64,000 nt of DNA from Vibrio sinensis (GTDB lineage: Bacteria > Pseudomonadota > Gammaproteobacteria > Enterobacterales > Vibrionaceae): positions 62,001-126,000 of the forward strand of contig NZ_QVMU01000009.1 in NCBI RefSeq assembly GCF_003605645.1. The letters are read 5' to 3'. The notes beneath the pieces were generated by a model. It was not told the origin of the DNA, searched no databases, and worked only from the letters and a program-made list of their open reading frames with translations. Positions 1 through 7,881 of the stretch are shown in pieces. Each line of letters begins with the position of its first letter. Within the stretch, counting starts at the first letter, position 1. Position numbers and translations under genes: made by a program.

Positions 1-362
1 CGCCAATCCCTTTGCCTGATTTTCTGCTCCCTTTAAAACAGCAGTGTGAACTTGCCGTTAATCAAAAATTCAACTCTGTTTTGATTAATTTATACCGTGA
101 TGGAGAAGATTCAATGGGGTGGCATCAAGACAATGAGCCGGAACTTGGAGAGCAACCCGTTATTGCATCAATCAGTCTCGGAGCTGAACGTAAATTTTCG
201 ATAAAGCATCTTACTACTAACGAAAAACATCACTTTCAACTCTCCCACGGTAGTTTGCTTATCATGGGTGGTAAGATGCAGCATCATTGGAAACATTGTT
301 TACCCAAAACTCGCCGAGCCATCTCTTCACGCATCAATCTCACCTTTAGATATATTTATTAA
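1..362 (+). CDS. AlkB-like 2-oxoglutarate/Fe(II)-dependent dioxygenase (5' truncated)
   Basis: C-terminal part of an AlkB-family oxidative demethylase (repair of alkylated nucleic acid bases). The reading frame is open to the left window edge, with the first full codon at base 3, so the apparent TTG start at 12 is not the real one. Visible core: the N-x-Y block with HQD (first two Fe ligands, HxD), a later H in the MQHHWKH block, and the C-terminal R-x5-R pair (RRAISSR) that binds 2-oxoglutarate. The length left is about half of a normal ~200-aa AlkB. The family call is firm; the exact subgroup (AlkB or ALKBH2/3-like) is not determined. Confidence 0.85.
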   Translation, partial: PIPLPDFLLPLKQQCELAVNQKFNSVLINLYRDGEDSMGWHQDNEPELGEQPVIASISLGAERKFSIKHLTTNEKHHFQLSHGSLLIMGGKMQHHWKHCLPKTRRAISSRINLTFRYIY

Positions 363-511
363 AAACAATAATTTACTACACAACAAAAGTGTTTAAGATA
401 TCGTTTAAATCACAAATAGAGAGCCTTTGACGTCAATATGACAAAGTACATACATTGAAAGGATCAATGTTTGTTAGCTTGCCCTTACCACACATAATAT
501 TGGGATAGATT

Positions 512-1600
512 ATGCGCGCTTTTATTGCTGCTCTATGTTTGAGTTTAGCTCTCACTCATTCTGCTTTTGCTGATACTTCTTCAACTCAACACTCCCCTAC
601 ACCGACTTTCCAACAGTCTGCTGACGTACTGCGTCAAACATACGAATCACAACTCTATACACTACCGGCCTTTAAAGAAGGCCATTATGGTTTAAGGATG
701 TATCGTCAAACGCTCGACAAAAAATATGCGTCAGCAATCTGGAGTGATATGGCACGAGTCACCAGCAAGTTAAACCGTTTTAGTGCCGAAGTTCATACGC
801 CAGAGCAAATTCATGAATATGCTCAAAAACGCCTAAAAAGCTATATCGGTGATACCGATGAGCGCAGTCTAAGACGCTATCAAGTGACGCAAAAAATGCC
901 TGAGTATCTTTATCTTGGTGTGGGTTTATTAGGTTCAATGGCTCGTGCGAATGAATATGGACTTAAACACCGTGAAGATCGAAAGTTACGTGAAATCATT
1001 CGACGCTACGATTTTGAAACTTATGTCACAGACGAAGAGATGATCAAAGCGTGGGCCGCTCAGTTAGCTAATCAAGTATTCTGGTTGCGACAGTTAGGCG
1101 AACGCGACCTTGTTGATACGTTTATTACTCACTTTCAGCAAGCTTACCCCGATAAGCAAGATGCTCAGCTCACTAAGCAGCAATTCGGTAATAAAATTTA
1201 CGGCATGACCCATATTATTTTTGCCGACTCACAGTACTATCAAACCTTAGTCAATGAGCAAGAACATCAGTGGATCTACGATTACTTTCGAGCCAACATT
1301 GATACAATTCTTACCCGAGCAAAAGAAGATGTAATCGCCGAGGTCGGCCTGTCATTTTTACTCGCTGGGTTAGACAATGACCCCGTGGTTCAACAAACAC
1401 GAAAAGCGATCCAAGCTTCCATCGATCAAACTCAAGGCATGATTCCATCAGTGCGAGGCGATTTTGATCTCACTCATGGTGAACATCGAAATGTGTTAGC
1501 AATTATGCTGCTAGATTGGCAAGGTGTTCACCAAGCACCAACGGTAACGGGTGACCCTGCAATATTCAAAAGCATTCCCTATGGCCTTATTATTAAGTAA
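512..1600 (+). CDS. Secreted DUF3541-like protein
   Basis: A 362-aa protein with a clear N-terminal signal peptide (hydrophobic residues 3-17, cleavage after AFA at about 20). The remainder is soluble and alpha-helical, rich in Arg, Gln and Tyr, with no enzymatic motif that I recognise. It resembles the DUF3541 family that I associate with Vibrio, from memory and without a search. ATG at 512 is preceded by a GGGATAG ribosome-binding site. It stands alone: 149 bp from the gene to the left and 91 bp from the next operon. Function unknown; periplasmic location is inferred from the signal peptide. Confidence 0.6.
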   Translation: MRAFIAALCLSLALTHSAFADTSSTQHSPTPTFQQSADVLRQTYESQLYTLPAFKEGHYGLRMYRQTLDKKYASAIWSDMARVTSKLNRFSAEVHTPEQIHEYAQKRLKSYIGDTDERSLRRYQVTQKMPEYLYLGVGLLGSMARANEYGLKHREDRKLREIIRRYDFETYVTDEEMIKAWAAQLANQVFWLRQLGERDLVDTFITHFQQAYPDKQDAQLTKQQFGNKIYGMTHIIFADSQYYQTLVNEQEHQWIYDYFRANIDTILTRAKEDVIAEVGLSFLLAGLDNDPVVQQTRKAIQASIDQTQGMIPSVRGDFDLTHGEHRNVLAIMLLDWQGVHQAPTVTGDPAIFKSIPYGLIIK

Positions 1601-1691
1601 AAATACTTTTTACTTCGATTATCAAACACGAGATTGATGATACATGGATGATTCGTTAACATCGTGTTTTTAAAATAAAGCATTGAAACCT

Positions 1692-1907
1692 ATGTCTAAA
1701 TTTAATGAATATAAAGTCGTCCATATTGTTGAGGGTGGTTGCGGAACCATCCTATTTGGAGCCAGTGGTCTTCCTGTACAAAAAATGGAAGCAGAATTAA
1801 ACCAATATGTGCAAGATGGTTGGCAAGTAGTATTCCAAATCGTAGAGCAGAAACGCTTTATGTTATTTTGGAAACGCGAAGCGATTATTATCACGCTTGG
1901 GCGCTAA
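1692..1907 (+). CDS. DUF4177-like small protein
   Basis: A 71-aa protein with the DUF4177 pattern: an N-terminal 'xxYKVV' strand and a later 'DGWQVV' segment, where this family has a conserved Gly-Trp, followed by a basic C-terminal strand. The start is taken at ATG 1692 (MSKFNEY); an in-frame TTG at 1683 would add three residues. No signal peptide or TM helix. It is the first gene of a tight three-gene set with a YidD-like and a TM2-like gene, so a membrane-related role is possible. The biochemical function of DUF4177 is unknown. Confidence 0.6.
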   Translation: MSKFNEYKVVHIVEGGCGTILFGASGLPVQKMEAELNQYVQDGWQVVFQIVEQKRFMLFWKREAIIITLGR

Positions 1908-1909
1908 AT

Positions 1910-2131
1910 TTGAAAACTCTGTCACTTAAATTGATCCACCTATACCAACGTAATGGTGGATCAAAAAAACTACTCAATATCGAATGCAACTATGAACCGA
2001 CTTGTTCTGAATACACCAAGCAATGCATTATCAAATATGGAGCAATAAAAGGGTGGCGCATGGGATTATCAAGAATTAAGCGCTGTAATCAACCTAATTT
2101 GATTGAAAAAATTCACGATGAGGTGCCTTGA
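1910..2131 (+). CDS. YidD-like membrane protein insertion efficiency factor paralogue
   Basis: A 73-aa protein carrying the YidD (DUF37) signature: an N-terminal amphipathic segment, then C-x-Y-x-PTCSEY, a conserved 'KYGAIKG' helix and a C-terminal 'RIKRC' block. YidD assists YidC-dependent membrane insertion and normally sits between rnpA and yidC; this copy is elsewhere, so it is probably a second copy. The likely start is TTG at 1910, two bases after the DUF4177 stop. The longer frame back to 1739 only overlaps the upstream gene and lacks similarity. The stop overlaps the next start (TGATG). The tail after the last Cys is short and lacks the usual HP-x-GG segment. Confidence 0.75.
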   Translation: MKTLSLKLIHLYQRNGGSKKLLNIECNYEPTCSEYTKQCIIKYGAIKGWRMGLSRIKRCNQPNLIEKIHDEVP

Positions 2132-2529
2132 TGAGCCTATTTGAACCACTTGAAGAACTTGAATGTAGAGAAAATAGTCTGAGAAATAAGGTAAACCAAC
2201 TTTCGTCAGAGCAAAAGAGACGCTATTACCAAGCCCAGATGAAACAGCTCAAAGATCCTGATACTTATGCCTCGCTCAATTGGTTTTGTTTAGGTGGTTT
2301 TCATCATCTCTACCTTGAAAAGAAAATGCTGTTCTTCATCGAAATTAAATTGTTCCTCATTGCAATTACCGCCCTTTATATCGGTCATATTGAAGCTTTA
2401 TTCATACTGGTTGTGTTAGTGCTCTATGAACTCCCTCATCTTTTTTTCTCACAAAAAATTGTAAGGCAATACAACCAAAAAATATCTAATGACATTTTTC
2501 AAGAGATTACAGGAGCCATTATTAAATAA
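2131..2529 (+). CDS. TM2-domain-like membrane protein
   Basis: A 132-aa protein. The first ~45 residues are charged and helical, with a coiled-coil look (ELECRENSLRNK onward). They are followed by 'LNWFCLGGFHHLYL', which matches the TM2 pattern of a short helix with a Gly-Gly-x-His-x-x-Tyr turn, then two hydrophobic helices at roughly 66-84 and 87-108. The ATG at 2131 has a GAGG site upstream and overlaps the YidD stop by one base, so the two are translationally coupled. Role unknown; inner membrane location is inferred. Confidence 0.65.
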   Translation: MSLFEPLEELECRENSLRNKVNQLSSEQKRRYYQAQMKQLKDPDTYASLNWFCLGGFHHLYLEKKMLFFIEIKLFLIAITALYIGHIEALFILVVLVLYELPHLFFSQKIVRQYNQKISNDIFQEITGAIIK

Positions 2530-2893
2530 CTGGTTTAATCTCTTTCCAAGAGATGTCTTTCGATGTCATTTGTAGCAAAATAGCTATTTATTTAGAGTAA
2601 TAACTGTTTATTAATTTTTCGATGCGAAGCTAAAATAACCCAATATCCTCTCCATTATTCTCAACGCGCTTATTTATACTGAGCTTTATATAGACTCAAT
2701 AACCATAAAACGTGATCGATGTAACATAATTATCCTAGCCTCATTTGTTCATGCACGAATGAAATACACTACAAAACAAGTTTCATATAAATAATAGACT
2801 TTGCTCACGTCATTTTTCCCAATGTTTATTTTTTAGTACGGTATTTCTTCTAAGCTTTACTGCACAACGTCAAACAAAATAGGGAAACGCTAA
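2530..2893. other. Intergenic region upstream of the diguanylate cyclase
   Basis: 364 bp without a supported gene. A small hairpin (ATCTCT, 5-nt loop, AGAGAT; 2538-2554) follows the TM2-like gene but has no T-run, so it is a weak terminator candidate. The 16-mer at 2773-2788 is shared with the adhesin/EAL intergenic region and is listed separately. Confidence 0.5.
2773..2788 (+). promoter_or_regulatory. 16-bp motif shared between c-di-GMP gene upstream regions (copy 1)
   Basis: AAAACAAGTTTCATAT ends 105 bp before the diguanylate cyclase start. The identical 16-mer occurs at 21625-21640, between the adhesin and the EAL gene. A regulatory role is inferred only from the repeat and its placement. 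Confidence 0.35.
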
Positions 2894-4039
2894 ATGGGCA
2901 ACTTTGTAGGCCGACACCTCGAGGAAATGGCGGATATCCGCGCTACTCGTAAGTGTAAAATAGTGTTGTTATGTTCATTATTATCACTGTTCGTGCTTGC
3001 TGGTTATAGTTTGGTTCATTTTTCTAATCATGAGTATATATTTGGTTCACTCAATCTTTTCTGTGCAGCAGTCTTAATTTTCAACTTATGGCATTTAAGA
3101 GATAACCAATCTCTGAGTTATGCCGATCTCGTCTTAACCGGGGTACTCATGTTTCAAGGGTTAATGTTGATGCTCTACAGTGAGCATGTCTCTGACCGCT
3201 TAATGTGGGTTTTTCCTATTGTTGTTGCAGTAATATTCATTAATGAATTTCGTATCGGCTTATTATTTAGCTGTGTATTTTGTGTATTAGCTCTGAGCGC
3301 CGCGATCTTTACCGACACCATCTTTGGTACGGACCGATTTCAAGACCGTTTCTTTTTAAGTTTGTTTGTTATCTGCGCAATCTGTAATACCGCATCTTAC
3401 TACTATTCAAAAATGCTATGTTATGTTCAGTCTCTCTATCGAGAAGGTATTGAAGATCTAGCCTATCTTGATCAATTAACAGGACTAGCCAACCGCTGGA
3501 GTTTCGAAAACTGGGCACAGGGCAAATTAAAAGAAGTACACCACCTTTCTTCTACCACTGCTCTTATCTTCCTTGATATTGATAATTTCAAAACAATAAA
3601 TGACACCTACGGGCACGATGTTGGTGACCGTGTTTTACAGCACTTTTCGCAGCGGCTTAAAAATAATATTCGTAACAAAGACCGCAAAACTAACACACAT
3701 GATTATTCTATCGCACGATTCGCAGGAGATGAGTTTGTCGTCTTGCTTTACGATGTTCGTAGTAAAAAAGATTTAGACCGAATCTTAGAACGAATCAGTA
3801 ATTTATTTGAAGATAGCTACAAAAGTACCAAGCACATTAATAACTTAACGATAAGTGTAGGTGTAGCATTGTATCCTGAAGATGCCGAAACATTGCCAGA
3901 ACTCACTCGATGTGCAGACAAAGCGATGTATGCGGCTAAACATGGAGGGAAGAATCAATACCGCTATTATCATGAAGGTAACTTAAAGCTATCTCCAAAA
4001 AACGATACCGCTGAAAACAATATTACATCGATTTATTAA
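2894..4039 (+). CDS. Membrane-bound diguanylate cyclase (GGDEF domain, AGDEF variant)
   Basis: A 381-aa inner-membrane protein that should make cyclic di-GMP from two GTP. Residues ~20-175 hold about six hydrophobic helices (MASE-like sensor, not classified further). The GGDEF domain spans ~190-360. It starts with DQLTGLANR, has the metal-binding FLDIDNFK at 226-233 and the active-site signature AGDEF at 277-281, an accepted functional variant of GGDEF. The inhibitory I-site RxxD, expected five residues before the signature, is absent (NTHD there), so product inhibition is unlikely. ATG 2894 has AGGGAAA upstream. Single gene. Confidence 0.92.
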   Translation: MGNFVGRHLEEMADIRATRKCKIVLLCSLLSLFVLAGYSLVHFSNHEYIFGSLNLFCAAVLIFNLWHLRDNQSLSYADLVLTGVLMFQGLMLMLYSEHVSDRLMWVFPIVVAVIFINEFRIGLLFSCVFCVLALSAAIFTDTIFGTDRFQDRFFLSLFVICAICNTASYYYSKMLCYVQSLYREGIEDLAYLDQLTGLANRWSFENWAQGKLKEVHHLSSTTALIFLDIDNFKTINDTYGHDVGDRVLQHFSQRLKNNIRNKDRKTNTHDYSIARFAGDEFVVLLYDVRSKKDLDRILERISNLFEDSYKSTKHINNLTISVGVALYPEDAETLPELTRCADKAMYAAKHGGKNQYRYYHEGNLKLSPKNDTAENNITSIY

Positions 4040-4040
4040 G

Positions 4041-4316
4041 CTAATTAAACATATACATCATCCACAACAATACCGCTAACAGTACTATAAGCCAAATTGC
4101 ATTACGAACTGACTTATCGTTGTGTTTACTCGAGGTCAAAACAGATTTCATTGCCGTCTTTTTTGCTTTATGTATCAATGTCTGTTTCACCTGGTCTTCT
4201 CGACGTTTATTTGCCTCATTCGCAACTTCACCAAACCGATGTAACTGATCTGCTGTAAAGTCTTGTTTAGGATTATAACGAGAACGGTCGTCTGAACTTG
4301 GCCGTGATATTGCCAT
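4041..4316 (-). CDS. Small tail-anchored membrane protein, function unknown
   Basis: A 91-aa protein starting at ATG 4316 with a strong AGGAGG site five bases upstream; a longer frame to 4361 ignores that signal. Residues 1-65 are hydrophilic and basic (many Lys, Arg, Gln). The last ~18 residues (IWLIVLLAVLLWMMYMF) form a single C-terminal membrane helix. Convergent with the diguanylate cyclase, with only one base between the two stop codons. I do not recognise the family. Confidence 0.6.
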   Translation of the reverse strand: MAISRPSSDDRSRYNPKQDFTADQLHRFGEVANEANKRREDQVKQTLIHKAKKTAMKSVLTSSKHNDKSVRNAIWLIVLLAVLLWMMYMFN

Positions 4317-4432
4317 AAAACCTCCTGATAACTCTATCCCTAATCTCTTAAGTATAGTCAAACGCTGCCAAGGGATTTTTGGTTATTCCTGATCGAACTA
4401 TCGTTTTTCTCGAAAGACTCAAACGTCAATCA

Positions 4433-4462
4433 CAAAAAAGCCACACAGTTCTGTATGGCTTT
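4433..4462 (-). terminator. Rho-independent terminator of ppnP
   Basis: AGCCACACAG / CTGTATGGCT (4439-4448, 4451-4460) forms a stem with one mismatch and a two-base centre. The A-run at 4434-4439 becomes the U-tract on the minus strand. It lies 33 bp past the ppnP stop. Confidence 0.75.
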
Positions 4463-4492
4463 CTGGTCGGTGATTCTACGATTCCTGAAGAA

Positions 4493-4774
4493 TTATAGGT
4501 ATTCACACAAATAAGCGGTCGCTTCTGTCACTTTAAGATCAAATGAAGAGTTTTCTACTACATCAAATGCTTCACCGGCTTGGTAAGTCGTCCAATCAGA
4601 ATCACCTACTCGTTTGATGGTTAATGCGCCTTTCACAACTGTCATTTTTTCTGCTGCAGCTGTACCGAATGTATACTCACCCGCAGCCATAACACCCACA
4701 CTCAAATCAGCACCGTTTTGCGCGAAACCCAACGACTTAACGTTACCTTCAAAATACACATTTTCTTTAATCAT
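4493..4774 (-). CDS. ppnP: Pyrimidine/purine nucleoside phosphorylase PpnP
   Basis: A 93-aa single-domain cupin, the same size as E. coli PpnP/YaiE (UPF0345, DUF1255), which phosphorolyses diverse nucleosides to base and ribose 1-phosphate. Recognisable blocks: N-terminal 'VKSLGF', 'SVGVMAAGEYTF', 'MTVVKGAL', 'YQAGEAFDV' and the C-terminal 'YLCEYL', all collinear with the E. coli protein. ATG 4774 is preceded by AAGGAAAG. Cytoplasmic, single gene, followed by its own terminator. Confidence 0.93.
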   Translation of the reverse strand: MIKENVYFEGNVKSLGFAQNGADLSVGVMAAGEYTFGTAAAEKMTVVKGALTIKRVGDSDWTTYQAGEAFDVVENSSFDLKVTEATAYLCEYL

Positions 4775-5122
4775 TTTCTTTCCTTGATATACACGCTCGT
4801 ATCAACCATTCGGTTAATTCGCAATTCAGGCGTTTGTTGTATCGCAATTCACATATCTCAACAAGTCTGCATTGACTATTCCCCGCCATTTTTTCTATTT
4901 CAAATAGTTAACCGATCTTATTCTGTTTCATTTCACTGTTACTTTTGATGTTGGTTCAAACTTTTATGTAAGTATGTTGCGAAATTGTTTAAACTTTAAG
5001 AAGCTATGCTTAAGGTTGATTTTTTTAAATCAAGATTATTGACATAGTTGTAAACCCGATCCCCTTGAGCGCTCGAGTATGCCTACCAGTAAAATAGCTA
5101 CGACCACAATGGAGTTGGACGT
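4775..5122. other. Divergent intergenic region ppnP / DUF2850-like gene
   Basis: 348 bp that must contain the ppnP promoter (minus) and the promoter of the next gene (plus). CGCAATTCA occurs twice about 25 bp apart near 4820-4850. No convincing operator, hairpin or small gene was seen. Confidence 0.4.
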
Positions 5123-5611
5123 TTGAAAAAACCTAAGCGTACAACAAGGAAAGTATTACTACAGCTCAATATCAGACGCTGGACTTGGTTACATTCCTTG
5201 TCTATTCTGATATTCATTTCTCTTGCGAGCGGGTTTGCCAGCTTACTCTATTTCAGCTATCAAGATTACGTCCATCCAAGGAACATTTATGGCGATTGGA
5301 TTGAAATTGGCTCGCCACCATACAAAACTGACACCCTTACCCTCAATGGACAGGGTGTGCTTAAAAATGGACGTTTAGTCGCCACGCAGTTTAAATTCGA
5401 TGGTAAACGCGTTTTGATCGAAACAGGACGAGGAACGACTATTTATCAGATTAGTGGGACGATATCGTCACCACAACTTAAACGGATACAACCCCTTACT
5501 CCTAGTCAGCGCCTAATTAAGAAAGGATTCGAACATACAATTAAGACGGAGACTGTCGGTTTCTCTCAACAACGTCGCTCTGCTCTTTCTGATCATTTCA
5601 GCAATAAATAG
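5123..5611 (+). CDS. DUF2850-like single-pass membrane protein
   Basis: A 162-aa protein with a basic N-terminus, one TM helix at about 24-46 (LHSLSILIFISLASGFASLL) and an extracytoplasmic domain with the pattern 'IYGDWIEIGSPPYKTD', 'GVLKNGRLVATQFKFDG' and 'GRGTTIYQISGT'. This fits the Vibrio DUF2850 family as I remember it. The start is a TTG at 5123 with a clear GGAGTTGGA site just upstream; no in-frame ATG is near the N-terminus. Type II topology with the domain in the periplasm is inferred. Function unknown. Confidence 0.6.
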   Translation: MKKPKRTTRKVLLQLNIRRWTWLHSLSILIFISLASGFASLLYFSYQDYVHPRNIYGDWIEIGSPPYKTDTLTLNGQGVLKNGRLVATQFKFDGKRVLIETGRGTTIYQISGTISSPQLKRIQPLTPSQRLIKKGFEHTIKTETVGFSQQRRSALSDHFSNK

Positions 5612-5797
5612 ATCTTAACGATTAGTATTCTCTCTATCTGTTCTTATTAGGTATTCCCCTGGATGCACGTGCTCTCCAAAGTGACTGTTATTCAACTTCT
5701 TTAGTTAACTTTCCACTTATTCCTATTTCTAGCGCTAGTTTCATTCGTGGCAAGCTTTTATAATCACGGCTGAAAAATCAATACATAAGACGTCATC

Positions 5798-6904
5798 ATG
5801 CTTGAATTAACGAATTACCTCCCTCCAGAGCTATTAATGGCCTTAAAAACCTGGGATACCAATGTCCTCTTCATCACTATCGCGAGCTTTTTTGCTTGGA
5901 TAATCTGGAAAATTGTTTATCACCGTCTTGAAGTGTTGGTCAGTAAAACACGATTTCATTGGGATGACTTGACGCTTCAAGCCGTAAAAACACCAATTAG
6001 TACTTTGATCTGGTGCTGGCCTGCAACGATTTCCTTAGGTTTCGTACTGCAAAATCACATTACTTCCAAGCTAGACTGGCTAAGCACATTAAAGCTCCTA
6101 TTGATTATCGCGATCTTTATCTGGATCGTTTTGCGGATGATTAATAATGTTGAAGAGTATGTGTTATCACAAAAAACCCGTGATGAAACCACGGTTCAAG
6201 CTATTGCAAAAGTCGCTCGCTTATTCTTCTTTGTTATTGCCGCATTATCTGTAATGCAAGCGTTTGGGCTGAGTCTTTCAGGCTTACTGACCTTTGGTGG
6301 TGTCGGTGGTCTTGTTGTCGGTTTGGCCGCAAAAGATTTACTGTCTAACTTCTTTGGCGGCATGATGATCTACTTCGACCGCCCATTTAAAGTTGGCGAT
6401 TGGATCCGCTCTCCAGACCGCCAAATTGAGGGAACGGTTGAACGTATCGGTTGGCGTATGACCATTATTAGAACGTTTGATAAACGTCCTTTATACGTTC
6501 CAAACTCTGTGTTTAGCAATATCGTGGTGGAGAACCCATCACGAATGTTAAACCGCCGCATTAAAGAAAATATTGGCATTCGTTATAATGATGCAGCGAA
6601 AGTCGCCATCATTGTTGAAGAAATTAAATCCATGCTGGAAAACCACGTTGATATCGATAGCAATCAGACATTGATCGTCAACTTTAATGCTTTTGGTCCG
6701 TCATCGTTAGACTTACTCGTCTATACCTTTACCAAAACCGTTAACTGGATTCGTTATCATGAGGTAAAGCAAGATGTGCTTTTGAAAATCATGGCGATTA
6801 TTCACTCACATGATGCTGATATCGCATTCCCAACTCGCACCTTAGTTTTCGATGCGCCAAATCCCGAGGAGACGGCTCAAACAGCAATCTCTTTAGCACA
6901 GTAA
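5798..6904 (+). CDS. MscS-family mechanosensitive channel (YnaI-like)
   Basis: A 368-aa inner-membrane channel that should open on hypo-osmotic membrane tension. About five TM helices (roughly 21-41, 66-86, 96-114, 138-158, 160-192). The last is the Gly/Ala-rich pore helix (GGVGGLVVGLAAKD, ending near 180) running into 'LLSNFFGG'. The beta-domain has the 'FDRPFKVGDWIRSPD' and 'NRRIKENIGIRY' blocks, and the whole region is close to E. coli YnaI/low-conductance MscS. Single gene followed by a strong terminator. Confidence 0.92.
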   Translation: MLELTNYLPPELLMALKTWDTNVLFITIASFFAWIIWKIVYHRLEVLVSKTRFHWDDLTLQAVKTPISTLIWCWPATISLGFVLQNHITSKLDWLSTLKLLLIIAIFIWIVLRMINNVEEYVLSQKTRDETTVQAIAKVARLFFFVIAALSVMQAFGLSLSGLLTFGGVGGLVVGLAAKDLLSNFFGGMMIYFDRPFKVGDWIRSPDRQIEGTVERIGWRMTIIRTFDKRPLYVPNSVFSNIVVENPSRMLNRRIKENIGIRYNDAAKVAIIVEEIKSMLENHVDIDSNQTLIVNFNAFGPSSLDLLVYTFTKTVNWIRYHEVKQDVLLKIMAIIHSHDADIAFPTRTLVFDAPNPEETAQTAISLAQ

Positions 6905-6934
6905 TTAGGTAGACTACCGACACACCGCACCAAT

Positions 6935-6962
6935 AAAAGCGCCCTCTTTCGAGGGCGTTTTT
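6935..6962 (+). terminator. Rho-independent terminator after the MscS-like gene
   Basis: Perfect 7-bp GC-rich stem CGCCCTC / GAGGGCG (6940-6946, 6951-6957), 4-nt loop, followed by TTTTT. Confidence 0.92.
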
Positions 6963-7097
6963 ACTGCAACCCAATGATATTTAAGGCTTACAATAGAAAG
7001 GAGCGTTGAATCAACCGCAAGAAAAGGCAGTTCAAACTGCGGCTTCAACGATCCACGCTCAAAGAAAAACTTTTCATGACTGATAGATTACCCAGAA

Positions 7098-7119
7098 AAG
7101 TAAACGTTAGTGTATACTT
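7098..7119. promoter_or_regulatory. Putative TetR operator, distal copy
   Basis: Dyad AAGTAAAC-N6-GTATACTT (one mismatch between arms). Same 8-6-8 architecture as the perfect dyad at 7138-7159, with centres exactly 40 bp apart, upstream of the tetR-family gene. Confidence 0.65.
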
Positions 7120-7137
7120 TAGGTGTTCATCATTAAG

Positions 7138-7159
7138 AAGTAAACACTGACGTTTACTT
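7138..7159. promoter_or_regulatory. Putative TetR operator, proximal copy
   Basis: Perfect dyad AAGTAAAC-N6-GTTTACTT ending 21 bp before the regulator's ATG. Autoregulation is typical for TetR repressors and is inferred here. Confidence 0.75.
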
Positions 7160-7180
7160 TTTTAGTATTGAGATCATGCT

Positions 7181-7792
7181 ATGATTAAGAGAAGCGATAT
7201 AAAGCAAGAAGATATCATTCGGTCTGCCATCGAAGTTTTTTCACAAAAAGGCTTTGATCAAGCAAGTATGGAGGGCATTTCAAAACACGCTGGTGTGTCC
7301 AAACGAACATTGTACAAGTATTACCCAAATAAAGAGGCGTTATTCGATGTCATCGTGGGGAATCTGATGTGTCGTTTCCATGATCAGTGCGATCAACAGT
7401 TTGACCCCTCTGTCGATATGGAACAACAACTCACAACTCTCACTCTTCAGCGTATGTGTTACATCACTAAAGATGACTTTCAGATAACTGCGCGTTTGGT
7501 AATGACGGAGTGCCTTCGAAGTGAACAAACATCCAAATTACTTATGGAACGATTCTCTGCAATTGATGACTCTTACGGCTTACACCGCTGGGTAAAACAA
7601 GGTATTGAAGCTAAGCGATTGAATATTGAAAATATTTCCCTCGCTGTCGAACAGTATATTGGTGGGATTAAGGCTATTATATTCTGGCCTCAGTTGCTCG
7701 CGCACTTACCACCAGCGAGTTGTAAAGAGGTCGATACTGCCATCAGAGCTGCCGCAAAATCATTTGTAGCAACGTACGCGATAGCGAATTAA
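7181..7792 (+). CDS. TetR/AcrR-family transcriptional regulator
   Basis: A 203-aa one-domain-plus-sensor repressor. The N-terminal HTH (about 9-55) shows the family pattern: IIRSAIEVFSQKGF, then ISKHAGVSKRTLYKYY and NKEALF. The C-terminal ligand domain looks like the AefR-like TetR_C type (QLTTLTLQRMCYITKDD, RLVMTECLR). Two operator-like dyads lie between 7098 and 7159, so it probably represses itself. No second gene is downstream, and the upstream channel gene is closed by its own terminator, so other targets are not visible here. Confidence 0.92.
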   Translation: MIKRSDIKQEDIIRSAIEVFSQKGFDQASMEGISKHAGVSKRTLYKYYPNKEALFDVIVGNLMCRFHDQCDQQFDPSVDMEQQLTTLTLQRMCYITKDDFQITARLVMTECLRSEQTSKLLMERFSAIDDSYGLHRWVKQGIEAKRLNIENISLAVEQYIGGIKAIIFWPQLLAHLPPASCKEVDTAIRAAAKSFVATYAIAN

Positions 7793-7819
7793 GACCTCCT
7801 CATACGAGTGGAAATGAAT

Positions 7820-7851
7820 AAAAAGAGCCCGCTTTTACACGGACTCTTTTT
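7820..7851. terminator. Bidirectional terminator between tetR-type gene and adhesin gene
   Basis: Stem AAAAAGAGCCCG / CGGACTCTTTTT (7820-7831, 7840-7851) with one mismatch and an 8-nt loop. A/T runs on both sides suit termination from both directions between convergent genes. Confidence 0.88.
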
Positions 7852-7881
7852 AGTTTCTAGCAACACTGTTCATACTAACGA

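Noticed and set aside
1739..1909. N-terminal extension of the YidD-like frame
   Set aside because: It overlaps the DUF4177-like gene in another frame and has no YidD similarity; the TTG at 1910 fits the family N-terminus.
4718..4948. 76-codon plus-strand frame over the ppnP start region
   Set aside because: Partly antisense to ppnP; AT-rich chance frame.
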